Source of the DNA: Rhodospirillum sp.
GTDB lineage: Bacteria; Pseudomonadota; Alphaproteobacteria; Rhodospirillales; Rhodospirillaceae
Length of the DNA stretch: 61,208 nt
NCBI GenBank assembly: GCA_021741145.1
Contig: JAIOYK010000032.1
Coordinates: forward strand, 1 to 61,208
Direction: 5' to 3'
Shown: one piece after another, positions 41,315-50,400 of the stretch
Numbering within the stretch: position 1 is the first letter of the stretch
Layout of the letters: every line of letters begins with the position of its first letter
The notes under the pieces: generated by a model
What the model was told of the DNA's origin: nothing
Databases searched by the model: none
What the model saw: the letters and a program-made list of their open reading frames with translations, nothing else
Translations under genes and position numbers: made by a program

Positions 41315-42160
41315 TCATCGTCTGTCCTCCTCCACTCGGTCGGCCATGATCGCCGAGATCTCCCGATCCGGCAGGGCGTCCTGGGCGTAGGTGAAGGTGC
41401 CGTCCTCGAGGATTTCCCGGGCGGCGCGGACCAGGGCGCCGAAGGCCGCCCGGGCCAGGGAGCCCCCCAGGCTGACGCGGGCGACGCCCGCTTCGGCGAG
41501 GGCCTCGACGGTGTAGGTCGCTCCCTGGAGGCCCATGACCACGTTCACCGGTTTATCGACCTCCCGGCACACCGTTCGGATGGCCTCCAGATCCGGCAGT
41601 CCGGGGGCGTAGAGGACATCCGCTCCGGCCTCCGAATAGGCTTGCAGGCGGGCGATGGTGTCGGCGAGGTCCGGCCGCTCCCAAAGGTAATTCTCCGCCC
41701 GCGCCGTCAGTACGAACCCACTGGGCCGGGCGGCCTCGGCCGCGGCTTGAATCCGGTCCCGCGCCAGATCTAGGTCGAGGATGGGGGCCGGGGAGGCGCC
41801 GACCGCGTCCTCGATGGAGCCCCCGGCCAGGCCCGCGGCCAGCGCTTCACGGATGGTCTCGGCGCACTCCTCCGGGGTGGGGCCGAAGCCGTCCTCCATG
41901 TCCGCGGACACCGGAAGGTCCGTGGCCTGGGCGATGGCGCGGGCGTTGTCGAGGATCGATGTCCGACTCAAGCCCCGGTTGGAATCCTTGATCCCCAGGG
42001 AAAAGGCATGGCCCGCGCTGGTCGTGGCCAGGGCGGCGAAGCCCAGGGGGGACAGCAGGCGGGCGCTTCCCGCGTTCCAGGGGTTGGGCATGACGAACAG
42101 GGATCCGGACTCGTGAAGGGACCGGAAGCGCGCGATTTTGTCTTGATGGCTTGGGGGCAT
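41315..42160 (-). CDS. Isocitrate lyase/PEP mutase family protein
   Basis: 281 residues from the ATG at 42160, which has GGAG 8 bases upstream. TIM-barrel of the PEP mutase/isocitrate lyase superfamily: VMPNPWNAGSARLLSPLGFAALATTSAG, LPVSADMEDGFGPTPEECAETIREALAAGLAGGSIED with Mg-binding acidic residues, and VLTARAENYLWERPDLADTIARLQAYSEAGADVLYAPGL. The typical lyase signature with Cys (KKCGH) is absent, so it is an oxaloacetate decarboxylase/methylisocitrate lyase-like or related enzyme of unknown substrate. Confidence 0.87.
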   Translation of the reverse strand: MPPSHQDKIARFRSLHESGSLFVMPNPWNAGSARLLSPLGFAALATTSAGHAFSLGIKDSNRGLSRTSILDNARAIAQATDLPVSADMEDGFGPTPEECAETIREALAAGLAGGSIEDAVGASPAPILDLDLARDRIQAAAEAARPSGFVLTARAENYLWERPDLADTIARLQAYSEAGADVLYAPGLPDLEAIRTVCREVDKPVNVVMGLQGATYTVEALAEAGVARVSLGGSLARAAFGALVRAAREILEDGTFTYAQDALPDREISAIMADRVEEDRR

Positions 42161-42307
42161 GGGGGACTCCGAAGGAAGGACGAACGACGCCGGGCAGTTT
42201 GGCATAATCGGAACAATTGGTGAACGGTTTCCGCGGGTTTCTCTTTCCCGGGAAGGGGGCCGCGCGGTAGGCTTGGGTTCCTTTTCCCTTGGGCCTTCTC
42301 GATCCCC

Positions 42308-44089
42308 ATGCCACCGCGCTCGATCACCCGCCTCGGCTTCGTCCTGGCCCTCGCCCTTGGGGTGGGGGTGCTGGTCGCGACCTTCATGGTGGCTGACCAT
42401 TTCTATACGGAGGCCGCCTTGCGGCGCGCCGGGGAGCGGGCGGAACTCTACAAAGCCTCCCTCATTTCGTCCCTGGAGCAATACGAGCATTTGCCGTCCA
42501 TTCTCGCCCGGGACCCTTTCGTCATCGCCGCGGCCGAGGATCCCATCCTCTCCCAGGTGGATCCCTTGAACCGGCGTCTGGCCGCCTTCGCGGCCATGAC
42601 CAGCGCCAACGCCATTTACCTTATGATGCCCTCGGGTCTGACGGTGGCGGCGTCGAACTGGAACCAGAATCCCAGCTATCTGGGGGAGAATTACGGCTAT
42701 CGCCCCTATTTCACCCAGGCCCTGCACGGAGAGCGGGGGGCCTATTTCGCCATCGGCGCGACCACCGGGCGGCCCGGCTATTTCATCGCGTCCCCCGTGC
42801 GGGGCGAGGATGGAACGGTCGCCGCCGTCATCGCCCTGAAGGTGGAATTCGACCGGCTGCTCGAATCCTGGCGGAGCGCCGGGGAACAGGTCTATGTGAC
42901 CGACGCCAACGGGGTGGTCGTGCTCGCGACCCTCCCCGATTGGGAATTCGCCTCCACCACGCCCTTGGGCGACAAGGCCCGGGCGGCCATGGAGACCCAC
43001 CGCCAATTCCTGGACGAACCCCTGCCGCCCCTCTCCCTACGGGAGGTCGGAGCCCATATCGTTCGCTTGGACGGACGGGATTACCTGCGCCAATCCCTGT
43101 CCGTGGGGCGCCTGGGCTGGACTCTCCACTATCTTTTGCCCAGGCGGGACGTGGTGGTCAGCAATGGGCAGGCCGTGCTTTATGTGGCCGTCCCCATCGT
43201 GTCCCTGCTGGCCATCGCCCTGATGATCTACGCCACCCGGGTGCGCCGGGCCCTGGGGGTGTCCCAGGACGCCCGGCGGGAATTGCGCCTGCTGAACGCC
43301 GATCTTGCCCGGGAGGTCGAGGAGCGGACGGCCGCGGAGGAAAGACTCGAACGCGCGCACGCCGACCTGCGCCGGGTGGGTAAGCTCGCCGCCCTTGGCC
43401 AACTGTCCGCCTCGGTATCCCATGAACTGGGGCAGCCCATCGCCGCCATCCGCAATTACCTGGCCGCCGCGGACCTGCCCGGCGGACAGATGGATGACGA
43501 GACCCGGGCGATCCTATCCCATGTCGGGCGGATCACCGACCGCATGGCCCATATCACCAAGCAACTCAAATTCTTTGGCCAAACCCGGGAAACGGTCTTC
43601 ACGCCCTTCGACGCCCGAAACGCCGTGCAGGATGCTCTGGAGCTGATGGGAGCGGACAGCACGGCGACCAACCTGGATCTGCGCCTGGACCTGCCCGAAG
43701 CACCCGTTCCCTTGCGGGGCGATAAGGTGCGGATCGAGCAGGTCCTGATCAACCTGATCCGCAATGGTCTGGAGGCGATGGGCGGATTGGAGCGTCCGCG
43801 CCTGCGCATCACCATGAGAACCCAAGAGGTCCGAAGCAAAGGGGGAGAGGGGGGAGCTTGGGTGGACATCCTGGTGGCCGACCGGGGCGAGGGTCTGCCC
43901 GAGGGGCAGGGGGATCAGGTCTTCGAACCTTTCTTCACCACCAAGGCTTCGGGGGATGGATTGGGGTTGGGGCTGGCCATTTCCGCCTCCATCCTGGAGG
44001 ATCACGGGGGAAGCTTGACCGCCCGGGATCGGGAAGACGGTGGCGCCGAGTTCCGTATCCGCCTGCCCATGGACCACGAGAAGACGTGA
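42308..44089 (+). CDS. dctB: DctB-type sensor histidine kinase
   Basis: 593 residues. Membrane helices near 8-30 and 295-318 enclose a periplasmic double-PDC (dCACHE) sensor with YRPYFTQALHGERGAYFAIGATTGRPGYFIASPV, which binds C4-dicarboxylates in DctB. A coiled coil leads to HisKA with VSHELGQPIAAIRNYLAAAD (His near 375) and HATPase with NLIRNGLEAMGG, VADRGEGLPEG, FEPFFTTKASGDGLGLGLAIS. The next gene, 17 bases downstream, is the matching DctD. A clear signal pair for the TRAP transporter at 46033. Confidence 0.93.
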   Translation: MPPRSITRLGFVLALALGVGVLVATFMVADHFYTEAALRRAGERAELYKASLISSLEQYEHLPSILARDPFVIAAAEDPILSQVDPLNRRLAAFAAMTSANAIYLMMPSGLTVAASNWNQNPSYLGENYGYRPYFTQALHGERGAYFAIGATTGRPGYFIASPVRGEDGTVAAVIALKVEFDRLLESWRSAGEQVYVTDANGVVVLATLPDWEFASTTPLGDKARAAMETHRQFLDEPLPPLSLREVGAHIVRLDGRDYLRQSLSVGRLGWTLHYLLPRRDVVVSNGQAVLYVAVPIVSLLAIALMIYATRVRRALGVSQDARRELRLLNADLAREVEERTAAEERLERAHADLRRVGKLAALGQLSASVSHELGQPIAAIRNYLAAADLPGGQMDDETRAILSHVGRITDRMAHITKQLKFFGQTRETVFTPFDARNAVQDALELMGADSTATNLDLRLDLPEAPVPLRGDKVRIEQVLINLIRNGLEAMGGLERPRLRITMRTQEVRSKGGEGGAWVDILVADRGEGLPEGQGDQVFEPFFTTKASGDGLGLGLAISASILEDHGGSLTARDREDGGAEFRIRLPMDHEKT

Positions 44090-44105
44090 AAGCGACCGAC
44101 CAGCC

Positions 44106-45527
44106 ATGAATGACGGCCCCAAACAAGTGAATGTCCATGTCATGTTGGTCGACGATGACCGGGAAATGCGGGACTCCCTGGGCCATTTCTTGACCCGCTC
44201 GGGCTGTCTGGTCTCGGCCTTCGACCGCGCCGAACCGGCCTTGGCGGCGCTGGAGGAGGACCGTCCGGACGTGGTGGTCACCGACCTGCGCATGCCCGGC
44301 CTCTCGGGGATGGAGTTTCTGACCCGGGCCAAGGCCCTTCCCGGCGCGCCGCCGGTGGTTTTGATCTCCGCCCATGGAGATGTGCCGATGGCCGTGGAGG
44401 CGATGCGCGACGGCGCCTATAATTTCCTGGAAAAGCCCTTCGAACCCCGCCGCCTGTTGACCATCCTGACCCACGCGGCGGAGGCCCACGCCCTGTCCAA
44501 CCAAAACCGCCGTCTGCGGGCTCGACTGGCTGATTTGGCGGGCCTGGACCACACCCTGGTGGGGGAATCCCGGATCATGAAAGACTTGCGGGAGGATATC
44601 CTGGATGTCTCCGACACCGAGGCTCCCGTGCTGATCCTGGGGGAGACCGGCACGGGCAAGGAAGTCGTCGCCCACGCCCTGCATGACCTGAGTTCCCGGG
44701 GGGGAGGACCCTTCGTCGCCGTGAACTGCGCCGCCATCCCCGAAACCCTGTTCGAGGCCAGTATGTTCGGCCACCTGGGAGGGGCTTTCACCGGGGCCAC
44801 CGGGGCCCAGAACGGCTATTTCATCGAGGCCCGGGGGGGAACTCTCTTCCTGGATGAACTGGGGGCCTGTCCCCTGGAACTCCAGGCCAAATTGCTGCGG
44901 GCCATCGAAACCCACGAGGTCGTGCCCGTGGGCGGCACCCGCCCGGTGGCCGTCGATATCCGGCTGGTCTCCGCCACCAACGAGGGTCTTGAGGAGGCCG
45001 TGGCCGCCGGACGCTTCCGGGAGGATTTGTACTATCGTTTGAACACCGTGGAATTGTTGTTGCCCCCCCTAAGGGATCGGCGGGAGGACGTGCCCCTGTT
45101 GTTCACCCATTTCCTGGAACACCATGCCGCGACCTATGGTCTGGAACCGCCGAGCCTGACCACCGAGGAGGTGGCGACCCTGATGGCCCATGGTTGGCCG
45201 GGCAATGTGCGCGAATTGAAGCACGCCGCGGAACGGCGGGTTCTGGCCGCCCGACGGGGACGGGGGCGGGGGAGGGGAACGGGGGTCCTTGGTCCGGCCA
45301 GTGGGGCTCGGGGAGGGGAGGGGGCGGCATCGGGACCCGGTACCCTCAAGGAGGCCGTGGCCGCCTATGAACGGACCCTGATCATCGAAGCCCTGAAGGC
45401 CCATGGGGGGGGCATGGACGCCGCGGCCGATGCCTTGGGGATTGGACGACGGACCTTGAATGAAAAACTGGTCAAGCTGGATATCGCCCGACGGGAGATC
45501 GTCGGCGACCGGGAAAACGGGACCTAG
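44106..45527 (+). CDS. dctD: DctD-type sigma-54 response regulator
   Basis: 473 residues from ATG 44106. Receiver domain with phospho-acceptor Asp60 (VVVTDLRMPG). AAA+ domain with Walker A GETGTGKE, the sigma-54 loop GAFTGA (in FGHLGGAFTGAT), Walker B TLFLDELG and the R finger region REDLYYRLNTVELLLPPLRDR. A Gly/Arg-rich linker then leads to a Fis-type helix-turn-helix (AADALGIGRRTLNEKL). It should turn on the sigma-54 promoter at 45919 in response to DctB. Confidence 0.94.
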   Translation: MNDGPKQVNVHVMLVDDDREMRDSLGHFLTRSGCLVSAFDRAEPALAALEEDRPDVVVTDLRMPGLSGMEFLTRAKALPGAPPVVLISAHGDVPMAVEAMRDGAYNFLEKPFEPRRLLTILTHAAEAHALSNQNRRLRARLADLAGLDHTLVGESRIMKDLREDILDVSDTEAPVLILGETGTGKEVVAHALHDLSSRGGGPFVAVNCAAIPETLFEASMFGHLGGAFTGATGAQNGYFIEARGGTLFLDELGACPLELQAKLLRAIETHEVVPVGGTRPVAVDIRLVSATNEGLEEAVAAGRFREDLYYRLNTVELLLPPLRDRREDVPLLFTHFLEHHAATYGLEPPSLTTEEVATLMAHGWPGNVRELKHAAERRVLAARRGRGRGRGTGVLGPASGARGGEGAASGPGTLKEAVAAYERTLIIEALKAHGGGMDAAADALGIGRRTLNEKLVKLDIARREIVGDRENGT

Positions 45528-45644
45528 TGCACCGACCCGAGATATTTGAAACCCCTGGGATGAAACGGGAAATGCGTTCCAACCCTGCTAAAAATCATGA
45601 TCAGCCGATCCATCAATCAAAGAAAGCCATCAAGCAAAGTATCG

Positions 45645-45673
45645 AGTCGTTCGCAGCGAACGATTCGAACGAC
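45645..45673. promoter_or_regulatory. Nested inverted repeats upstream of the TRAP operon
   Basis: TCGTTCGCAGCGAACGA (45647-45663) is a perfect palindrome with one central base. AGTCGTTCG and CGAACGACT also pair over the whole stretch (45645-45673), so two stems compete. Possible regulator site or the terminator region of dctD; no U-run. Confidence 0.4.
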
Positions 45674-45786
45674 TAGAGGAGCCCTTTCACAAGGGGGCCG
45701 TCGTTTCGGCCAGAGGACGCGTTCACAGGCTGGTCGACCTGAGGACGCGTCCTCACGTTGGGCGATGTGGTCCCTTCGCGAAGACC

Positions 45787-45834
45787 CCGCGGAATTCCGC
45801 GGACCTTCCGCCCCATTTCCGCGGAATTCCGCCC
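45787..45834. promoter_or_regulatory. Two palindromic upstream sites, probably for DctD
   Basis: CCGCGGAATTCCGCGG (45787-45802) and CCGCGGAATTCCGCCC (45819-45834) lie 32 bases apart, three helical turns, and about 90-130 bases before the sigma-54 promoter. The core GCGGAATTCCGC resembles rhizobial DctD sites (which have a GCGGAAATCCGC-like core, from memory). Two tandem sites are the usual layout. Confidence 0.7.
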
Positions 45835-45918
45835 GGACCCCGCGAACGGATTGTCTCAAAAATTGGAATAAGGCGGAATATCAGGCGTTTACACATGGAG
45901 CCGCGAAAAGCGCAACCC

Positions 45919-45934
45919 TGGCATGCTCCCTGCA
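45919..45934 (+). promoter_or_regulatory. Sigma-54 promoter of the TRAP operon
   Basis: TGGCATGCTCCCTGCA has the exact GG-N10-GC spacing (GG 45920-45921, GC 45932-45933), close to the consensus TGGCAC-N5-TTGCA. It lies about 100 bases before the dctP start and downstream of the DctD-like sites. Confidence 0.82.
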
Positions 45935-46032
45935 AGATGCTCCCCGCACAGTGCCACTTGTCAGGTCTCCCGGAGCGGTCGCACGCGTCGGGTTGCCGAT
46001 CCATCAAGAAACCAATGGGAGGAGAGACAACA

Positions 46033-47043
46033 ATGTCTCGCGCGCTTTTGAAAACCACCGTCTTGGCCGTCCTGGCCTGTTTCGTGGCTGGAGAGGCCAT
46101 GGCCGTCGAATGGAATGTCTCCCTGTGGGGCAAACGGCGCGCCTTCACCGAGAACACGGAAAAATTGGCCGAACTGGTCAAGGAAAAGACCAATGGGGCG
46201 TTCACCCTGAACCTCTCCTACGGCGGCCTGTCCAAAAACACGGAAAACCTGGACGGTATTTCCTTCGGTGCCTTCGAGATGGCCCAGTTCTGCGCCGGGT
46301 ACCATCCGGACAAGAACCCCAGCCTGACCGTTCTGGAACTGCCCTTCCTGGGTGTGGATAGCCTACGCCTGGAAACGGACCTGTCCATGGCTGTCTACAC
46401 CCAGCCCGCCGTGGTCAAGGACATGGCCCGCTGGAACGCGGTGCTTCTGATGCCCTCGCCCATGCCACAGTACAATCTGGCCGGTGTTGGCGAGGCACCC
46501 ACCAATCTGAAGGGGTTGGACGGTCTGCGTGTCCGCGCCGTCGGGGGGATCGGTGATGCCTTGAAGGCTTTGGGCGCCATTCCCACTTCGATGACCGCCA
46601 CCGATGTCTATAACGCCATGGAATCTGGTGTCGTCGATGGCGCCACTTTCGCCCCGCACGCCCATGTATCCTTCCGCGTCACGGATATCGCCGATTGGTG
46701 GACCACCAACCTGAACCCGGGAACCGTGAATTGTCCCGTGGTCGCCAATAAGGATGCCTTGGAGGCCCTGTCTCCGGAGCATCGCGAGGCCCTGTTGTCC
46801 TCCATCCCCGAAGCGCTCGACTATTACATCGAGAACTACAACAACAAGGTCTATGCCGCCATGGATGCCAAGATCGCCGAACGGGGCATCAAGAAGGTGA
46901 CCTTCGACAAGGACGCCATCGCCGAGGCCAAGGTCAAGATCGCCGAACCGGCCGCCCAGGCCTGGGTCAAGGAGATGGAAGCCAAGGGAATTCCCGGGCA
47001 GGAGCTCTATGACTTCGTGAAAGCTAAGATCGAAGGGAACTGA
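46033..47043 (+). CDS. dctP: TRAP transporter substrate-binding protein
   Basis: 336 residues from ATG 46033 with GGAGGAGAGAC upstream. Signal peptide 1-24 (AGEAMA). The periplasmic DctP-type fold shows FTLNLSYGGLSKNTENLDGISFGAFEMAQFCAGY, LPFLGVDSLR, LKGLDGLRVRAVGGIGDALKALGAIPTSMTATDVYNAMESGVVDGA, which contain the conserved carboxylate-binding Arg in LRVRA. The substrate is likely a dicarboxylate or similar organic acid because of the DctB/DctD control, but this is inference. First gene of dctP-dctQ-dctM. Confidence 0.93.
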   Translation: MSRALLKTTVLAVLACFVAGEAMAVEWNVSLWGKRRAFTENTEKLAELVKEKTNGAFTLNLSYGGLSKNTENLDGISFGAFEMAQFCAGYHPDKNPSLTVLELPFLGVDSLRLETDLSMAVYTQPAVVKDMARWNAVLLMPSPMPQYNLAGVGEAPTNLKGLDGLRVRAVGGIGDALKALGAIPTSMTATDVYNAMESGVVDGATFAPHAHVSFRVTDIADWWTTNLNPGTVNCPVVANKDALEALSPEHREALLSSIPEALDYYIENYNNKVYAAMDAKIAERGIKKVTFDKDAIAEAKVKIAEPAAQAWVKEMEAKGIPGQELYDFVKAKIEGN

Positions 47044-47152
47044 TCCCCTTTGGTCCCGCCCCCTGCCTGGGCGTCTCTCTCCGCCTTGGCGGGGGGCGGG
47101 GGCTTCCGCTTGAACCGCCTTTCCGCCTTTCCGTTTTCGTCGGAGGTCCGCC

Positions 47153-47794
47153 TTGTCCGGAACGTCCCCGATTCTCGAGGACCGGTCGATGCTGAGTCGC
47201 CTTGACCGGGCCCTTTTCAAATTCGAGAGCTTTCTCGCCCTTGTGGGTGGGTCGCTGATCCTCGCCCTGATGTTTCTGGCGGTCGCCCAGATCCTGGGGC
47301 GGAAATTCCTCAACATGCCCGTGTTCGGTTTCATCGATCTCGTGGAGCAAGCCATGGCGGTTTTCGCCTTCATGGGGATCGCCTATTGCCAGCGCTTGGG
47401 GGGACATATCCGCATGGATATCGTCGTGGGCGCCTTGAAGGGGCGGGCACTCTGGATGGTCGAGATCATCGCCGTGGTCTTCATGCTGCTGTTGACAGCG
47501 GCCCTGACCCTGGGCTCCTGGCTCCACTTCAAGCGGGCGTTCGACAATGGGGACAGCTCCATCGACATCGGTCTCCCCCTGTGGCCCGCCAAGCTGCTGG
47601 TGCCGCTGGCCCTATCCATCTTGGGATTGCGCCTGGTGATGCAATTGTGGGGGTATAGCCGCGCCTTCATCGAAAACGCCGAGAGTCCCGTCGCCGTGCC
47701 GCTGATCGAAAGCGCCGCGGATCAGGCCGCCCACGAAGCCGAAGCCCTTCTTGGCGAGGACGACGAGATCGATGGGGCGGGAGGGAAAAACTGA
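47153..47794 (+). CDS. dctQ: TRAP transporter small permease
   Basis: 213 residues. TTG 47153 has GGAGG 7 bases upstream; ATG 47189 is an alternative. Four membrane helices: SLILALMFLAVAQILGR, FGFIDLVEQAMAVFAFMGIAY, MVEIIAVVFMLLLTAALTLGSW, PLALSILGLRLVMQLWGY, typical of DctQ. The C-terminus is long and acidic. The stop overlaps the dctM start (ATGA-type overlap), so the two are coupled. Confidence 0.92.
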   Translation: MSGTSPILEDRSMLSRLDRALFKFESFLALVGGSLILALMFLAVAQILGRKFLNMPVFGFIDLVEQAMAVFAFMGIAYCQRLGGHIRMDIVVGALKGRALWMVEIIAVVFMLLLTAALTLGSWLHFKRAFDNGDSSIDIGLPLWPAKLLVPLALSILGLRLVMQLWGYSRAFIENAESPVAVPLIESAADQAAHEAEALLGEDDEIDGAGGKN

Positions 47795-49119
47795 TGGACT
47801 CTCTTGAAATTGGCCTTTGGCTTTCGGGCCTTCTCGTCGTTCTGGTGGTCCTGGGCGTGCGCGTCGCCTTCGCCGCGGCGGGCGTGGGATTCCTGGGTCT
47901 GTTCCTGATCTTCGCCCAGAAGGCGGGGTGGGAAAAGGGTTTGATGATCGCCATTCAGATGGCGGGCACCATTCCCCATTCCAAGGCGACCTCCTATTCC
48001 CTGTCCCTGATTCCCGTCTTCGTGCTGATCGGGTATCTGGCCTATTACGCGGGGCTGACCCAGGCGATCTTCGAGGCGGCGAAGCGCTGGCTTGGCTGGT
48101 TGCCAGGGGGGTTGGGCGTGGCCACGGTCTTCGCCACCGCGGGCTTCGCCGCGGTGTCCGGGGCCTCGGTGGCGACCGCGGCGGTGTTCGCGCGCGTCGC
48201 CATCCCGGAAATGCTGCGCGAGGGCTATGACCGCCGCTTCGCCGCGGGCGTGGTGGCCGCGGGCGGAACGCTCGCGTCCCTGATCCCGCCTTCGGCCATC
48301 CTGGTGATTTACGCCATCATCGTCGAACAATCCGTTGGCGCCCTGCTGCTGGCGGGCTTCATCCCCGGCGCGGTTTCCGCGTTGATTTATGCCGGCTTGG
48401 TCATTGTGATGGCCACGTTCCGCAAGGACCTGGGTCCGCCGATCAGGGGCTTCACCTGGAAGCAACGCTTCGAGTCCATTCCCGGCGCCTTCCCCATCCT
48501 GTTCGTGGTCTTCATCATCATCTTCTGCATCTACGGCGGCTGGGGAACCCCCACGGAAGCCGGGGCCTTGGGCGCCTTCGTGGTGCTGCTGATGGCGTTG
48601 AAACACGGCATGAAGTGGCACGACCTGAAGGGCGCTCTGCTGGAGTCGGCCAAGTTGACGGTGATGATTTTCACCATCATTTGGGGGGTGCTGATCTATG
48701 TGCGCTTCCTGGGCTTCGCCGATCTGCCCGGCGTCTTTGCCGAGTTCATCGCCGGGATTGATCAACCGCGTATCGTGACCCTGCTGTTGATCCTCTGCGC
48801 CTATGCCGTTCTGGGCATGTTCATGGATGCCATTGGTATGCTGCTGCTGACCCTGCCCGTGGTCTATCCGGCGGTCATGGCCCTGGGCTACGATCCCATC
48901 TGGTTCGGCATCATCGTGGTGAAAATGGCGGAGCTTTGCCTGATCACGCCGCCCATTGGCCTGAACTGCTTCGTGGTGGCGGGCGTGCGGCCGGATATGT
49001 CGGTACAGGATGTGTTCCGGGGTGTGTCGCCCTTTTTCGGCGCCGAGGTCGTGACGGTGGCCGTTTTGATCGCCTTCCCGGACCTCGTGCTGTGGTTGCC
49101 CAATCTGATGTTGGGCTGA
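47794..49119 (+). CDS. dctM: TRAP transporter large permease
   Basis: 441 residues with about 12 membrane segments. DctM patterns: GFAAVSGASVATAAVFARVAIPEMLREGYDRRFAAGVVAAGGTLASLIPPSAILVIYAIIVEQSVGALLLAGFIPG and ITPPIGLNCFVVAGV. It is the Na+-driven channel part that takes substrate from DctP with DctQ. A 15-bp perfect hairpin follows. Confidence 0.95.
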   Translation: MDSLEIGLWLSGLLVVLVVLGVRVAFAAAGVGFLGLFLIFAQKAGWEKGLMIAIQMAGTIPHSKATSYSLSLIPVFVLIGYLAYYAGLTQAIFEAAKRWLGWLPGGLGVATVFATAGFAAVSGASVATAAVFARVAIPEMLREGYDRRFAAGVVAAGGTLASLIPPSAILVIYAIIVEQSVGALLLAGFIPGAVSALIYAGLVIVMATFRKDLGPPIRGFTWKQRFESIPGAFPILFVVFIIIFCIYGGWGTPTEAGALGAFVVLLMALKHGMKWHDLKGALLESAKLTVMIFTIIWGVLIYVRFLGFADLPGVFAEFIAGIDQPRIVTLLLILCAYAVLGMFMDAIGMLLLTLPVVYPAVMALGYDPIWFGIIVVKMAELCLITPPIGLNCFVVAGVRPDMSVQDVFRGVSPFFGAEVVTVAVLIAFPDLVLWLPNLMLG

Positions 49120-49126
49120 CCTTGCC

Positions 49127-49158
49127 AGCTTTGGGGGAGCCTGGGCTCCCCCAAAGCT
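49127..49158. terminator. Strong hairpin between dctM and the MFS gene
   Basis: AGCTTTGGGGGAGCC (49127-49141) and GGCTCCCCCAAAGCT (49144-49158) form a perfect 15-bp stem with a 2-base gap. It lies between convergent genes; likely works in both directions though the T-run is short. Confidence 0.8.
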
Positions 49159-49170
49159 TCGGTGTTTCCG

Positions 49171-50343
49171 TCAGCAGGGCATGACGGCGCGGCGTCGGGG
49201 ACCGCCAAGGCGGGACAGGATGAGTGCGAGGCCCAGTCCGGCCGTGGCCATCGCCGCTCCGGCCAGGGATACGGCGGGATAGCCCAGTCCGATATCGATG
49301 ACCCCACCCCCCAAGGCCGCCCCAATGGCATTGCCCAGATTGAAGGCGCCGATGTTCATGGCGGAGGCGAGGTTGGGGGCCTCCGCGGCCTCGGTCACCA
49401 CCTTGGTCTGAAGGGGCGGGACCAGGGCGAAACTGGCGATCCCCCAAAGGAAAATGAGCGGCGTGGCGATCACTTCGGACCCCATGCCGAGGGTAAACAG
49501 GCTCAAAAGGACGATGACCGCGACTAGGGAGGCGATCAGAGTGCCGTTCAGGGACCGGTCCGCATAGCGTCCGCCCAGCCAGTTGCCAATGGCCAGACCA
49601 AGGCCATACAGAACCAACATGGCCGTGACGAAGGCCGTGCCCGCCTGTGCTTCCACCCGCAGGATCGGCGCGATATAGGTGAAAACGGTGAACATGGCGC
49701 TCGCGCTGACCACGGTCAGCAACAGGGCGGACAGCACCGGCCCTCGGGTCAGGACTTTCAGTTCCGAGCGCATGCTCGACCTGGTCTCCACCTTCATGGG
49801 GGGCAGGAAGAACAGCAGGGCCGCCATTGTCACAAGCCCGATGGTCGAGATGCCAAGGAAGGCCAAGCGCCAGCCCACCGTCTCGCCGACCCAGGCGGCC
49901 AGGGGAACGCCGCCGATGGTGGCGATGGTCAGGCCCGAGAACATGGCCGCCACGGCGCCGGACCGCCGCTCGGGGGGGACGAGACTGGAGGCCACCACGG
50001 CGCCGACGCCGAAAAAGGCACCATGGTTGAAGGAGGTGATGACGCGGCCGATCAACAGGGCCGTATAGCCATCGGCCGTGGCGGAGACAAGATTGCCGAT
50101 GGTGAAGAGGCCCATGGACAGCAGCAGCAACCGCCGTCGCCCCATGCCCGCGAAAAGCAGGGTCATGATCGGCGCGCCGAGGAGGACGCCGAAGGCATAG
50201 GCGCTGACCAAAAGGCCCGCGGTGGGAATGGAAACGTTCAGGTCGGAGGCGATGGCGGGCAGCATTCCCATGGGCGAGAATTCCGTCACGCCAATGCCGA
50301 AAGCACCGATGGCCAGGGCAAGAAGGGGTGGATTGAATTTCAT
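49171..50343 (-). CDS. MFS transporter, DHA1/AraJ-like
   Basis: 390 residues with twelve membrane helices. The start MKFNPPLLALAIGAFGIGVTEFSPMGMLPAIASDLNVSIPTAGLLVSAYAFGVLLGAP is typical of the DHA1 drug/sugar exporter group (AraJ/YdhP). Motif A-like region GMGRRRLLLLS is visible. Substrate unknown. It follows the aldo/keto reductase gene in the same direction after 57 bases and may be in one operon with it. Confidence 0.92.
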   Translation of the reverse strand: MKFNPPLLALAIGAFGIGVTEFSPMGMLPAIASDLNVSIPTAGLLVSAYAFGVLLGAPIMTLLFAGMGRRRLLLLSMGLFTIGNLVSATADGYTALLIGRVITSFNHGAFFGVGAVVASSLVPPERRSGAVAAMFSGLTIATIGGVPLAAWVGETVGWRLAFLGISTIGLVTMAALLFFLPPMKVETRSSMRSELKVLTRGPVLSALLLTVVSASAMFTVFTYIAPILRVEAQAGTAFVTAMLVLYGLGLAIGNWLGGRYADRSLNGTLIASLVAVIVLLSLFTLGMGSEVIATPLIFLWGIASFALVPPLQTKVVTEAAEAPNLASAMNIGAFNLGNAIGAALGGGVIDIGLGYPAVSLAGAAMATAGLGLALILSRLGGPRRRAVMPC

Positions 50344-50400
50344 GGCGAAATGAGGTCCGAAACGGTGGCGGAGAGGGGCGAGGGGGGCCGATAGGATCGG

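Larger units (their letters stand above)
45528..46032. other. Regulatory region between dctD and dctP
   Basis: 505 bases without a gene, unusually rich in palindromes. From left to right: a nested hairpin (45645-45673), GAGGACGCGTCCTC (45741-45754), two DctD-like sites (45787 and 45819) and the sigma-54 promoter (45919). The layout fits enhancer control of the TRAP operon. Confidence 0.75.
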
